Part shown: one piece after another, positions 33,911 through 46,800 of the stretch
Layout: every line of letters begins with the position of its first letter
Position numbering within the stretch: position 1 is the first letter of the stretch
Assembly (NCBI GenBank): GCA_015183035.1
Contig: JACZZP010000003.1
Coordinates: forward strand, 806,001-870,000
Direction of reading: 5' to 3'
DNA length: 64,000 bases
DNA from: Meloidogyne chitwoodi
Lineage: Eukaryota > Nematoda > Chromadorea > Rhabditida > Meloidogynidae
Made by a program: the position numbers and the translations under genes
The notes under the pieces: generated by a model
Seen by the model: only the letters and a program-made list of their open reading frames with translations
Databases searched by the model: none
What the model was told of the DNA's origin: nothing

Positions 33911-36051
33911 AGTTGGACATAAAAGCAAAATTGAATCAAGAACACAATCTGGTAGTCAAAAACAATCGATATCTGATGAATCACAAAATTTTTCTTCAAA
34001 AGATGCTAAAACTTCTCCTTCTAAGACGACTTCACATAAATCAATTGCTTATGGAGGAATAAAAAGAAGCCGAACTGACGTTGATCAATTAAGTCATTCA
34101 ATAACAATACATTCTTTAAATGCTGAACAACAAGAATTAGAGAGGTTTTTTAAATTAAAATTAATTTTTTTTGTTTTAAAATTCAAAAAATATTTTTTTA
34201 GATATGAAAGAGCATTAGAAGACGGCCGTAAAACTGGTTTACTTAAATATCTTTATATGGCACTTGCAGGTTTTTATTTAAATAATTTTTATAATTTTTT
34301 AAAAAATATTTTTAGTTGGTATAAATAATATAATTATGCATTTTTCTTACGCTGTTGCTTTTTGGTATGCATCTAGGCTTGTATTGTGGTATTCAGATTT
34401 TGATAGGGGTGCTGTGTTTACTTTTTTTGTTTGTTTATTTTTATTAATTAATTTTTTAAATTAAATTTAAAAACCCTGTTTCCGACTTTTTGGTTATTTT
34501 AAACACCAAACTTCTCTTAGCTTTTAAAATTTTATTTTTGAAAATAAATTTATTTTTTAGTTTGCCCTAATGAGTGGTTCAACAGCTTTAGGTGGTGCTC
34601 TTCCTCAGTTGGTAAATATAACATCTGCAAAAGGAGCCGCAAGACATGTTTTTCGAATTATTAATCGAGTTCGTTTTTTATATTTTTTGACTTTAAAAAT
34701 TTTAATAAAATTAATAAATATCAGACCATAATTTTTAAAAATTTAGAAACCACATATTGATCCATATAGCAATGAAGGTCATATATTATGGGAAGTTAAA
34801 GGTGCAATTCGCTTTCAAGATGTGAATTTTACTTATCCATTACGAAAGGATGTTAAGGTTTTTTATTTTTGTATTTTTCACCATTTTTTTTTTAATTTTT
34901 AGGTTTTAAAAGGTGTAACATTCTCATTAGAACCAGGAAAGAAATTAGCTTTAGTAGGAGCTAGTGGATGTGGAAAATCAACAATTGTTAATTTATTGCT
35001 TCGTTTTTATGATCCAATTAAAGGAACAGTGCTTTTAGATGACCATGATTTACGTAAATTAAATGTTAGATGGTTAAGAGATCAAATTGGTGTTGTTAGC
35101 CAGGAACCAATTCTTTTTGATGGAACTTTAGAGGTTTTTAATTAAATTTTTAATTAAATTTAAAAAAGAAAATATATTCAAAGGAAAATATAATGCTAGG
35201 TAATGAAAATGCTACTAAAGAACAATTATTAGAATGCTGTCGTTTGGCTAATGCTTTTGAGTTTATTCAAAAGTTATCAGATGGGTTAAGAACTAGAGTT
35301 GGAGAGCGTGGTGCTCAGTTAAGTGGCGGTCAAAGACAGGTAAAAAAATAAAAAATAATTTTATAACATTTTTTTAAAGAGAATAGCAATTGCTCGTGCA
35401 TTAATAAAAAATCCAAAAGTTTTACTTTTGGATGAGGCAACTTCAGCTTTAGACACAGAATCGGAAGCTCTTGTTCAAAGAGCATTAAATAAGGTTAATT
35501 TTTAAAAATTATTTGTTAACAACAATTTAACACTTAGGCACAAGAAGGACGTACAACAATAATTGTCGCTCATCGTCTATCAACTATTCGAGACGTTGAT
35601 CAAATTTTGGTTTTTAAAGAAGGCCGTATAGTTGAAGTTGGGACTCACACAAAACTTTATAATGAACATGGAATTTTTTACGGGATGGTTAACCAACAAC
35701 AAATTCATAAAAGGGAAGCTGAGAGGGCACTAGGCATTGTAGATGGTAATTTTTGTGTTTAAACTTGACGAAAATATTAATTGAAAAATATATTTTGTTT
35801 ATACAGAAGAAAATGGTTCAACTAAGAATGAAGATGAACAAACTGACAAAATTGAAACTGTTGCTCAAACTGATAAACAACCATTGCTATTAACCTCTGG
35901 CGGATCTCTTCGTTCCTTAAAAGGTGCTTCATCTGTTCCTTCTCGAACGACCTCACATAAATCAATTTCTTCTCCAGGGCCATTGAAAGGATTAAAAAGA
36001 AGAACATCGGAGACTTCAGTTGGTTTTTTGGACGTGGAAAGATTACAATAA
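33911..36051 (+). CDS. P-glycoprotein (ABCB) N-terminal half, rearranged
   Basis: Continues from retropepsin copy d. Exons: 33911-34144, 34202-34269, 34316-34428, 34561-34668, 34747-34857, 34903-35133, 35184-35339, 35380-35493, 35538-35745, 35807-36051, all in frame. It begins with linker-like sequence ([11 protein letters not shown]), switches within the exon to first-membrane-domain sequence ([20 protein letters not shown]), and then gives the last helices of that domain and a complete first nucleotide-binding domain: [53 protein letters not shown]. The usual inter-domain linker follows ([11 protein letters not shown]), then a stop within former Walker A sequence of the second half. So it is open-reading but lacks most of membrane domain 1 and all of the second half; transport is unlikely. 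It may be a transcribed relic or a half-protein. Confidence 0.8.
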
Positions 36052-36165
36052 TGGCTTTACTTGAACGTTATTATTATTTAAATATTTTTAATTGTATCTC
36101 AGGAACCAATTCTTGCTCAAACATGATAAACTCAAATTTAAATGACAATAATACATAATTTATTT
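36023..36165 (+). pseudogene. Remnant of the second P-glycoprotein nucleotide-binding domain
   Basis: Three scraps in correct order match the C-terminal half at 15950-16770: Walker A region (GGAAAGATTACAATAATGGC, Ser changed to Ile), the Q-loop (TCTCAGGAACCAATTCTTG), and the last exon end (ACTCAAATTTAAATGACAAT). All sequence between them is deleted. This shows the locus once had a complete P-glycoprotein. Confidence 0.8.
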
Positions 36166-36339
36166 TAATTTATAAATTTTACTATTACTATTATTTCAAC
36201 TTTTAGCAAGTTTATTTTTTATGTTTATCTTTTTTATCGCTTTATGACTATTTAATTGAAAATCTTATAAAGACGTTATATTTTCTATTTAAAAAATTTG
36301 AAAAATTCTTCATTTATCAATTAAATTATAAAATATCAT

Positions 36340-37081
36340 TACTGCTTTACAAGGCGAAAACTTTTCGTCTTCCAGTTCATCCCTTCGATACTCACTTTCA
36401 TGTGCAGCATATCATCTATCCCCAATATGTTCGCCTCTTTGAAATGGCTATGTGAGAGTCGGCATTGAGTGGAAAAATTCGGATCCTAAAAACAAATTAT
36501 AAAAAAATAATAACAACAAAAATTGAAAAATAATAAAAGTAAACCTGAATTGCAACATCCATACAAGTATGGACATCATCTGAGCCAGCGAGTGCGTTCA
36601 TCGTTTTTTCGTTAACGAAAGTACAGCCGAATCCTAAACTGACCATAAACAAAACGTTGACGATCGGTGCATTTGGCTTATCAAAATTACGACAAACCAG
36701 GCTAACCATAGGTCTATTGTTTACACCTGTGATTTTGCCATAGACTGGAAAAAATGGAGGAGAAAATGATCCTTCACTCAAGTATTCAATTCCCATCATT
36801 ACTCCTACCTATAATACAAAAATTAACATATATTTATGTAAAACAAAACTTGATGGTTGCATTAACAAAAATAGAGTTCAACTATTATTTAAAGCTCATT
36901 AGGAATAATAAAGGTTTTACAGGTAAAGAAGAGTGCTAAAATTTCATTTAATTTTCATAACAGCTTTTTTAATTATAAAAAGTAAAATTACAGCTCGCAA
37001 CTCCTTGTCATCAATGTCGGGAAGCATCATGTCATGTTTTTTCGGCGGTAATGCCAAGTACTTTTCCAACGAATTAGTCAT
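36340..37081 (-). CDS. Retropepsin-like protein, copy e (catalytic motif lost)
   Basis: Standalone copy with an open frame. Exons on the minus strand: 37081-36992, 36808-36545, 36485-36340. It encodes MTNSLEKYLALPPKKHDMM, later GSFSPPFFPVYGK, NAPIVNVLFMVSLGFGCTF (SLG where DTG would be), EANILGIDDML and a SFRLVKQ-stop end. It is more diverged from b and c than they are from each other. It is convergent with copy d, repeating the a/b arrangement of the first locus. Confidence 0.58.
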
Positions 37082-37804
37082 GTTACGCTACAAATAATAA
37101 ATATTAGTAAAATTGTTAAAATTAGTAAAAACAATAGAAATGTTTACTAACAAAAACGTGGTGCGACCGATGGGGACCGACACTTGGGGACGACATTTTA
37201 GGACCAACATTTGAGTAAAAAATGAAAAAACCGTCTTAAGTTTAGAAATTTCACCCGGAATCGGGCACAGAACTATTTATCCGACAGTAGCACTATTCGT
37301 TTTTTTCTAAATTTTTTAATCAATATCAGTCCGCAAATGTCGGTTCCAAGTGTCGTGTCGCCCAAAAAACGGACAAATTGCCAAAAAAATCAACTTTATT
37401 CAGTTTGATGGCATTATGCCTTAATCCACCGGATTAATCATATTACTGTTAAGAATAACAATCTAAAAATAATTGATCAATATCAGCAAAAAAAATGAAA
37501 ATTGGTTAAAACATTTATCAATATACTAATTCTAATAGTAAACACGATACAGATTTGGAACGATTAAATCGTTTATTAAATACAAATAAATTTAAGGATC
37601 CATTTTCTTTTAATAAATTTTAAAATTTTAATTAGCTTTTGGTCAATATTTTTACTGTTTTATTCTTTCCTTTTTACCTATAAAAATGAAATTGTTAGTA
37701 TTTTGATAAAAAATTCTTTTTATAAATATTTTAATTTTTAACAATTTTAAACATGAGATAATCATAAAAAAGAAAACCAAAACATCAATTTAATTAAAAG
37801 TTCT
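37082..37804. other. Junction zone: retropepsin stub, TIR stub and copied EDC4 pieces
   Basis: 37150-37380 is a GC-richer insert with imperfect inverted ends (GACCGACACTTGG near the left, CCAAGTGTCG near the right). 37417-37535 matches the 5' region of the retropepsin-like genes, truncated after MINPVD (sixth, partial copy, minus strand). 37537-37547 is the first 11 bases of the TIR of the 32278 element. 37552-37600 copies an EDC4 coding segment, and 37612-37700 copies DNA downstream of EDC4. The rest is the 3' flank of rpb-12. Confidence 0.7.
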
Positions 37805-38109
37805 TTATCGAGCATCATAGACCATCACTAAAAATTTGAGTAAAATCCTTAAAAATATAAACAAACTTTTTCTAGTACGTTTTTTGTAAAGAATTCTATA
37901 TCCACATTCTCGGCATCTAATAGGATCTTTTGGACGTATTTCATTTTCTCTATGACAATCTTAAAATTATTGATCATTATTATTAAATTTAAAAATTAAT
38001 TTTAACCTCCACAAATGTATACAACAGCTGAAATTGTTCCAGTATTTCCTCCAGTCTTAGCTTGTGCTGTATTACCAATTTGTGTTGCTGGAGTTGCTGA
38101 ACCGTCCAT
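37805..38109 (-). CDS. rpb-12: RNA polymerase common subunit RPB12/RPABC4
   Basis: Small zinc-binding subunit shared by RNA polymerases I, II and III. Exons on the minus strand: 38109-38007, 37959-37867, 37827-37805; they join to 72 residues. The C-terminal core matches POLR2K almost residue for residue: [26 protein letters not shown] (the CxxC...CxxC zinc site), RILYKKRT, and the terminal VYDAR. The N-terminal 30 residues are Thr/Gly/Ala-rich and longer than in human. This is the intact copy; a truncated, frame-broken copy lies in the element at 32278-33085. Confidence 0.93.
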
Positions 38110-38701
38110 TTTTTATGTTTTTACTTTTGAAATTTTTTAATTATTAAAAATAAATTTTTAAAACAAATAATTCTTATCAGGATCGCAAAAAAACAGAAAT
38201 TTCATAATTTTAATAATAAGTTGTTATCTGTAACTCTCATAGCATTCTCTCATTGTCTCCAGCCGTCCCTCATACACTATTTCTCAAATCCCAGTTATAA
38301 ATAAAATGGATAAAAAACAAAATACCAATAAGGTAAAAATCTTACAAAATACCAAAAGACAAATTGCTAAAAAATGTGTTATGAAAAATTGCCAATACTT
38401 ATGTGTGGACAAAATGGTTATATGATAGAATTGAAATACTTTATGTTTTCCTCATAGAGTTTTCTCTTTAAACACCTTTACATTTTTGTTTTTTTATTTA
38501 AAAATAATAAAAATAATTAAATCCAATAAAAAACCAATTGGGAAGGAAATTTTTGAAATTAAATCAAAATTATTTAAATATTTAATTATTTTATCAAAAC
38601 ATAGATAAATGAGATTAATTATAAAATATTCTTAAATTAATTTTTTTTATTATTTTATTTAATTATTTTGTAATCTTTGCCATGTCTAAAATTTAAAAAA
38701 A
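38110..38701. other. AT-rich intergenic DNA
   Basis: Contains the rpb-12 promoter side (38110-38300) and the 3' flank of the next gene. No coding content was recognised apart from a short ATG-initiated run at 38308 ending at a GTAAAA donor-like site. Confidence 0.5.
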
Positions 38702-41700
38702 TTAATTTTTTAAAAAAATATTTACTTCTTCTCCTCCACAAAAATCCTCTAAATTTTCATTTTGTCTAAAATTCCAAACAGAATTTTCTAATAATTCTTT
38801 ATTATTGTCATTATTATAATTATTTAAATTAGTTGAACATTCCAAAGAATTAAAATAATTATTTTTAATATTATTATTAAATTTATTATTCTTAAAAAAA
38901 CAAAAAATTTATTAAAAAAAAAAAAAATAAAAAAACTTTATTATTATATTTATTAAATTGATTTTGTGGTTCAATTAATGGAAGTGAACAACGTGATGTT
39001 AGTAATGAAGTAATTTTATTATTATTATAATTTATTTGATTATCTAAAATTAAATTAATTATTATTTTTTAAATATTAATTAATTAAATATTTAATTAAT
39101 TAAGGCATTATTGACTATTCAAAATTAGTAAAACTTTATTTTGGTATTTTTTGCCTAAATATGTTTATATAAAATTTTAATTTTCTGATTTTTAAAAATT
39201 CAGAAAATCTGTCTAAAATTTCCGAAATTTTCCAAACAATTTAATTTAAAAATATAATTCACTAAAAATTCAAAATTTTACAAAAAAATGTTATATAAAT
39301 TAATATTTTTGTCCAAAAAAATTAATATCTCCTTTAATAAAATTATTTTTTAATTTTTACAATTATTTATAGGTAATTGTTGTTGTATTCTTTTATTATT
39401 ATTTATTTGTTGTTGTCCTTCATTTAATTTATTAAAATTATTTTTTTCTGAAGGAATTTTCATTTTTAATAAGATTTGGCCATTTTGTAAAGATAATTTT
39501 TTTAAAGAAGAATTTTGATAATTATTATTTTTTGATATTTTATTTTCAATTAATTCATTTGGAAAAGACTAAAAAAAATTAAAAAAAAAATATTTTAATT
39601 AATTTTTAATTAATTTTAATTTATTTAAAATATTATTAATTTAAATAAATATTTTTTTAATTTAATTAAACTAAATATTAATTAATTAATTATAACCCTT
39701 CTATTTTCTTCTAATGAATTTTTAGCCTTTAAATGTCCAAAACGTTGTTCTTGTTTTCTTAAATGAAGAACTCTTAGAGGTAAATGAATATTATTATAAT
39801 TATTATCTTCTTCTTCTTCTTTTATTATTTTTTTATTATTAAAAATATTTGAAGAATAAGATATTGGAGGAAGTGAAGATAATGAAGAATAATATTTCTT
39901 TAATTTAAAATAAAATAATTAATTAATTTAAATAATTAAATTAAAAATATTTGAAAATTATACTCCTAATGGAGTTGGATAAATAATAATAAAAAGAGAA
40001 AAATATTTAAGATGAATATTTATTTATTTTATTAAATACTTTTCTCAATTAATTAATTAATTTTCATAGGGATAATTAAAAATTTATAAAATATTATAAA
40101 TATAAAGGAGAATATTAATTTTATTTTAATAAAAAATTGTCTTTTTAAATAAAAATATTTTTACTTTTAAATGAGGCTTTTGGGATGATCCTGATAATTC
40201 AGAAATTAATAATTGTGCTGTTGTTGATGTTGTACTAATATTTATAAAAATTAAAATTTAAAATTTAATTTTAAATAAAATTATTATTTTTAAAAAATTT
40301 AAAAAATATTAAATAAAATTAAATTTTACTAAATAAAATTTATAAAATTAAAATTAAATTTAAAAAAATACCTAGCAGTGCTGGGTAAAGAAATATCAGA
40401 ATCAAAAGATTTATTATTTTTTTCATTTTTTCTAATATTAATAGAATTATTATTAATTAAATGACTATTATTATTATTTTTTAGAGAAGGTTCTTCAATT
40501 GGTAATAATTTATTTGTTGTTATTATTTTAGAATTATTATTATTATTATTTAATAAAGTAACACTTAATTGCTTTTTTTGTTCATCTAAATTATTATTTT
40601 TAAATATTTTATTTATTTAAATTTTAATTTAATTAAAATAAAATTATTTTAATTAAATTTAAAAATATTTTAATTAAATTTAAAAATTTATAAAATATTA
40701 AAATATAAATAAATTAATTTAATTTTTCCTTTATTTTATTAAAAAGTCTCTCAACTAATAATATTTTAAATTTCAGAATTTTAGCTTTTGTATTTTTAAA
40801 GTTATAACCAAAGAAAAACTAATAATAAGACAAGCAATTAAAAAAAAGAGTTGAGACACTTTTTGCCTTTTATTTAATTTTATAATTAATTAAAAAATTT
40901 AAAATTTTTAGAGAAAATAAAAAACACATTTATTTATAATTATTTAAAATTTATTTGATAAAAATGATAATTTGATTATTTTATTAAATTTTTAAAAATA
41001 AATACTTAATACTAGAGTTGAGCGCTTTTCTGTATTTCTCTTCAAAGCTCTAGTAATAAAGGCCACTCTCTCGTTGATAAAGACGCAGAAAAACTGACCA
41101 ATATATGTTTGAGGTTAGAGAAACGTCAAATGACCTGCTCTTTTCCAAAACTGTACACATTTTCTGCGTCTTTATCAACGAGAGAGTGGCCTTTATAACA
41201 AGAGCTCTGAAGAGAATTATGTAATCCAGGAATACAGAAAAGCGCTCAACTCTACTTAATACTATAATTTAAATTTATTTATTTTTTAATTTAATTAAAA
41301 TAAATTAGTACCTTTATTATTTAAATTTTCATTATTTTTATTATTATTAATTTGTTGTTTTAAATTATTAAAATATAAATTAGTAATATTATTATTTTCT
41401 CCAACTGGAGAAGCTCTCCTAAATGGACGTCTATTATTTTTATTATTTTTATTTAAAGTTTCTCCTCTTTTTAATTTACGAGCTGAATTCCAAAGAGATT
41501 CTACATGCCTTTATTATTTAAAAAATAATATATAATATTTAAATTAAATTAATTTACCAATACCAATGCCAATAAACATAAAGCTAAAAATAAATAATTA
41601 TTTAAATTAATAATTTAATTTAAAACCAAAAAGAAATTCATTAAAGTTCCAAAAATATAAAAAGCAATTGGACGTATAGGAGCATTTTGTAAATCACCAA

Positions 41701-43895
41701 TTAATTGAGCTGCTTTTGGAAATGCTGCCAAACTTTTTTTAAAAATAAATAAATAAATATAAATATTATTTTTTCTTTTCAAAATATCATTAAAAAATAA
41801 TAAAAAAAAATAAATAAATAATTATATTTAAATAATTAAATCAAAAATAAATAATCAAAAGGAGTCCACCCCTATAGATCGAATGAACCAATTTGTCCAA
41901 TTGTCAATTCGGTCAAATCTCTTAAAAACAATTTGGCCCTTTTAAACTTGGACCTACTGGGAGTGTTTTATTACTTTACCATTTTAGAGCCCATGGCCAG
42001 TTGGTTTTCGTGCAAACTTGGTCCTATTGGGAGTGTTTTATTACTTTACCATTTAAGGGATTTGACCAATTGGCAAATCGATCAATAGGGTTTCGGCCTA
42101 TAGGGGTGACCCGAATCAAAATATATTAAATTTAATTAATTTAATTAATTAAAATACAATTTTAAAAATTAATTAAAATAAATAACCTTAAAATAAGCAT
42201 TCCAACACCATAAGCACTTTGTTGAATTAACAAAGGCCAAAGCCAATAAGGACGAGGACGAGAACAAAAAGCAAAAGGTAAACAAATAATTAAAGCAAAT
42301 ATATGTGTTATACACCAACAAAAACGACCTTTTTTTAATTAAATTAAATTAATTTTTTATTTTTAAATTAAAAAGATAAATTTAAGGAAAGGAAAAAATT
42401 AAAATAATAAATTAAAAATAATTTAATTTACCATATCCTCCATCTAAATGTTGAGCAACACAACCAGTAATACCCCAAAGATGATGAAAAAGACCAATAT
42501 CATAAATAATCTATTTTAATTAATTAAAGAAAATTAATTTTAAATAAATAAAATATGTGTAAATATTTTAAATTAAAATAATTAATTAAATTAAATTAAC
42601 TGCATCAACACGAGTAAGTAAAGGAGGCAAAGTTGAATTATCAGAAAAATCACAAAATAAAATCTTTAAAATTAAAATAAAAATTAATTAAAATAAAATA
42701 CTTGATTTAAATTAAACATTGCCCAAATATGTTGTGAAAATGCCCAAATACAAATAAATAATTGAATCTTTAAATATTAAATTAAATTAAATTAAATTAA
42801 ATTAAATTAAATTAAATTAAATTAAATTAAATTAAATTAAATTAAATTAAATTAAATTAAATTAAATTAAATTAAATTAAATTAAATTAAATTAAATTAA
42901 ATTAAATTAAATTAAATTAAATTAAATTAAATTAAATTAAATTAAATTAAATTAAATTAAATTAAATTAAATTAAATTAAATTAAATTAAATTAAATTAA
43001 ATTAAATTAAATTAAATTAAATTAAATTAAATTAAATTAAATTAAATTAAATTAAATTAAATTAAATTAAATTAAATTAAATTAAATTAAATTAAATTAA
43101 ATTAAATTAAATTAAATTAAATTAAATTAAATTAAATTAAATTAAATTAAATTAAATTAAATTAAATTAAATTAAATTAAATTAAATTAAATTAAATTAA
43201 ATTAAATTAAATTAAATTAAATTAAATTAAATTAAATTAAATTAAATTAAATTAAATTAAATTAAATTAAATTAAATTAAATTAAATTAAATTAAATTAA
43301 ATTAAATTAAATTAAATTAAATTAAATTAAATTAAATTAAATTAAATTAAATTAAATTAAATTAAATTAAATTAAATTAAATTAAATTAAATTAAATTAA
43401 ATTAAATTAAATTAAATTAAATTAAATTAAATTAAATTAAATTAAATTAAATTAAATTAAATTAAATTAAATTAAATTAAATTAAATTAAATTAAATTAA
43501 ATTAAATTAAATTAAATTAAATTAAATTAAATTAAATTAAATTAAATTAAATTAAATTAAATTAAATTAAATTAAATTAAATTAAATTAAATTAAATTAA
43601 ATTAAATTAAATTAAATTAAATTAAATTAAATTAAATTAAATTAAATTAAATTAAATTAAATTAAATTAAATTAAATTAAATTAAATTAAATTAAATTAA
43701 ATTAAATTAAATTAAATTAAATTAAATTAAATTAAATTAAATTAAATTAAATTAAATTAAATTAAATTAAATTAAATTAAATTAAATTAAATTAAATTAA
43801 ACCAATCCAAGATAAAGAGAAAGTTGAGAATTTAATATTCGATGACCAAATAATTTAGAATGTTCATCACTTATTATTACAAAATTAGTTTTCAT
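38702..43895 (-). CDS. Multi-span membrane protein with a long Asn-rich tail
   Basis: I do not recognise the family. Traced exons on the minus strand: 43895-43803, 42767-42702, 42663-42601, 42510-42432, 42328-42187, 41732-41627, 41583-41558, 41508-41312, 40585-40372, then approximate exons near 40240-40165, 39900-39690, 39570-39370, 39060-38950 and 38890-38702. The first eight exons join in frame. They encode hydrophobic helices: SLYLGLIQLFICIWAFSQH, DIGLFHHLWGITGCVAQHLD, CWCITHIFALIICLPFAF, WLWPLLIQQSAYGVGMLIL, and IAFYIFGTLMNFFL. A basic segment (SARKLKRGE) follows, then a cytosolic tail dominated by Asn runs (NNNNNN) from AAT codons, ending CGGEEVNIFLKN-stop. Intron 1 holds the (TTAAA)n tract, and two other introns hold small transposons. 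Likely a plasma- or organelle-membrane protein; role unknown. Confidence 0.7.
41013..41254. mobile_element. 242-bp hAT-like MITE with CTTAATAC duplication
   Basis: Strong foldback: the left end TAGAGTTGAGCGCTTTTCTG is mirrored at the right, and an inner block (AAAGGCCACTCTCTCGTTG) is also mirrored. Flanked by perfect 8-bp repeats CTTAATAC (41005-41012 and 41255-41262). It sits in an intron of the membrane-protein gene. Confidence 0.93.
41861..42113. mobile_element. 253-bp MITE with AATCAAAA duplication
   Basis: Inverted ends share CACCCCTATAG (left GGAGTCCACCCCTATAG, right complement CGGGTCACCCCTATAGG). Flanked by 8-bp repeats AATCAAAA (41853-41860 and 42114-42121). Inside, GGGAGTGTTTTATTACTTTA occurs twice, about 80 bp apart, and once with changes in the element at 13287-13907. 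It lies in an intron of the membrane-protein gene. Confidence 0.85.
42776..43800. repeat. (TTAAA)n pentanucleotide array, about 204 copies
   Basis: More than 1,020 bp of uninterrupted ATTAA/TTAAA repeat with no visible variant unit. It fills nearly all of intron 1 of the membrane-protein gene and abuts the splice donor at 43802. Uniformity on this scale points to recent expansion, although assembly may have set its length. Confidence 0.97.
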
Positions 43896-46800
43896 TATTA
43901 TTATTAAATAATAAATAAATTAATTAATTTAATTTAAATTTAAAAATGGACGGAATAAAAACTGAAAAATTAAAATAAATTAAATTAAAATAAATTAATA
44001 AACTTATTATTTATTTAAATTATATTTTAAATTAAAAGAAAAAAATATATATATTTATTTTAAATATTTAATTGATTATTTTAATTATTTTTTTTTCAAT
44101 TAAAAAAATTAAAATAAAATAATTTTAATTAAATAAATAATAATTTTAAAATAAAAAATAAATTAATTATTCGTCAATTATTTTATTTTAAATTAATTCA
44201 AAAAAAAAAGAAGAGGTTTTCCCTGTTAAAAAAATAAAAAATAAAATTTAAAATAATTTAATTTAATTTTCAAAGCTAAAATAAAATAAAAAAATAAATA
44301 ATATAATAATAATAATATAATTTTATTGTTTTATTTTATTTTATTTTTAAAAAATCTTCTTTTTATTATTATTTATTTTATTAAACCATATGAGGCACAC
44401 AAATAGTGGAATAATTAAATTATTTTTTATTTTATTTTTAATAAAATAAAAAATAAATAAATTTTAGAAAAATCCTAAGGGAATTTTAAAAAATAATAAA
44501 ATAAAATAATTTTTAAAAAATAAAATAAATTTAAATTAAAGAATAATAAGGGGAGGGCACAGGTGACGCTTAGGCAATTAAAAATTAAAAAAAGTATTTA
44601 AATGAGCAATTAAAAAATATAATATATTTTTTAAAAATATATTTATTTAATAAAGTATTATTTAAATTAAATTAAAAATATTTTAAAATATATTTTTTAA
44701 TTAAAAAAAAATATTTTTAAAAGATAATAAATAAATAATGAAAAATATATTTATTTTAAAAGACCTTTTAAATTATTTTAAAAATTTAAAAAAATTAAAA
44801 TAAATTAAAATAAATTAAATACATATTTATATTATATTTTTAAAAATAACTATTAAATTAAAAAATAAATATTTTAAATTTAATAATATTATTTAATATT
44901 TTATTAAAACTATTTTCTTCTTTTCCTATGGGATTACTGTAATAAATAAATATTTTTTAAATAAAATAAAATAAATAATTATTTAATAAATATTATTATT
45001 GTTGCGCATTTCCTTTTTATTTATTTTATTTTATTTTTGTTTAGTTAGCACGGAATATTTTAAAAAAAAATTAATTTATTATTATTCAAAAAAGAGAATT
45101 AAAAAATAAATATTATTTAATTTATTTAAATAAAATAAATTAAATTTTGAAAAATATTAATAAAATTAATGATTTTGTGTTTTTTTAATTTTTTTATTAA
45201 AATTAAATATTAAAATATATAAATAAATTATTTAATAAAAAGGTCTACTAAATAATTTAAAAATAAATTACTTATATTCAAATAAATTATTTAAATAAAA
45301 AATTCTAAAAATAATAGAAAATAAATGGACTTTAAATAAATAAATATAAAAAGTATTTTTTTATTAAAAAAAACTTTTATTTTTTTTCTTTTAAAAAATA
45401 AAAAGAGGTAAAAATAAGCAATTAATGTCATTCTTTTATTTTAATTTAAATAAAGTAAATAATAATTATTTTAATAATTTTATTTTATTTTTTAAAAAAA
45501 GATTAAACATTAAATAATATTAATTTATTATTTATTTATTTTAATTAAAAAATAAAATAAAAAATTTAGAAAAAATAAATTGGGGAGAATATCTATAAAA
45601 TTGAACAGAAAATAAATAAAAATAAATAAAATTGTTGGAAAAGTTTAAAAAAAAGAGAAAAGAAAAGTGCTAAAAAAAGAATAAAAAAAGTTTTATTTAT
45701 TTTTATTCTCATCCATTTAAATAATTAATTTAAAAATAAATAAATAAATTTATTATTTAATTTAAAAATAAATAAATAAAATAAAATTATTTTTAATTTT
45801 TTAAAATAAAAAATAAATATATTAAAAAATATAATATTTAAAATATTATTACTTTTACTTTCCCTTTCCCTGTTATTTTAAATGGCTTCTTCTTCTTCTT
45901 CTTTTTTCACACCAATTTATTTGTAAATAATATTCTTTTATTTTTTTAAAAATTGATTATTATTATTTTAAGTAAAATAATAATTTTTTTTATATTTTTA
46001 AAAATATTATTTTGTGTTAAAAAACAATTTTTTTTAATTTTTAAATTAAAAAATAATTTAAATAATTAATTATTTTATTTTTAAAAATTAAATAAGAAAA
46101 TATATATTAACACTCAATCTTTTTTTTAAGAAAAAAAGTTTTTTTAAAAAATAAATGAAAGATTGACATGAAATTCTTCTAAAATAGAGTTAAATAAAAT
46201 AAAAAAAGTAGAAGGTGATATATTCAAAAAATCTTTTTTTTTTTAAATTTATTATTTATTTATATATTTTCTTCTATAAATATCCTAAAGCATTCTCTTG
46301 ACATTAATAAAAAATAAAAAGACTAAAAATTTATTTTAAAATTTTTGCAAAAAAAAAAGAAATAAAAAAAAACTAAATTAAATTTAAAAAAATCTCTAAT
46401 TATTTTAAATATTATTAATAAATATATTTTAAATTAATTAATTTATATTTAAGAAAGCTATTAAAAATTAAATAAAAGTTAAATAATTAAAATATTTATT
46501 ATTTAAAAAAAGATTATTAAATGAACAAAGGGGAGATAGTTGTAGTAAAACTTTTTTTATTATTCTTTTTAAATTTAAATTAATATTTTAAATTTAAAAA
46601 ATAAATATTTATTTTTTTTTTAAATTTAAAAAAAAAAGGAAAAATAAAATTATGGAGAAAAAAGAAAGGAAATAAATAAATAAAAAAAGTATTTTTTGAG
46701 CTTTAAAAAAAGTTTAAAAATATTTAAAGAAATAAAAGTCAAAAATTTATTAAATAAAAAAAGCTAAAAATAGAAAAGTTGCTTTATTTTAATACCTTTT

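Noticed and set aside
42776..43800. Possible CRISPR array or telomere-like array
   Set aside because: Pure pentanucleotide without spacers, located inside an intron, so a microsatellite rather than either.
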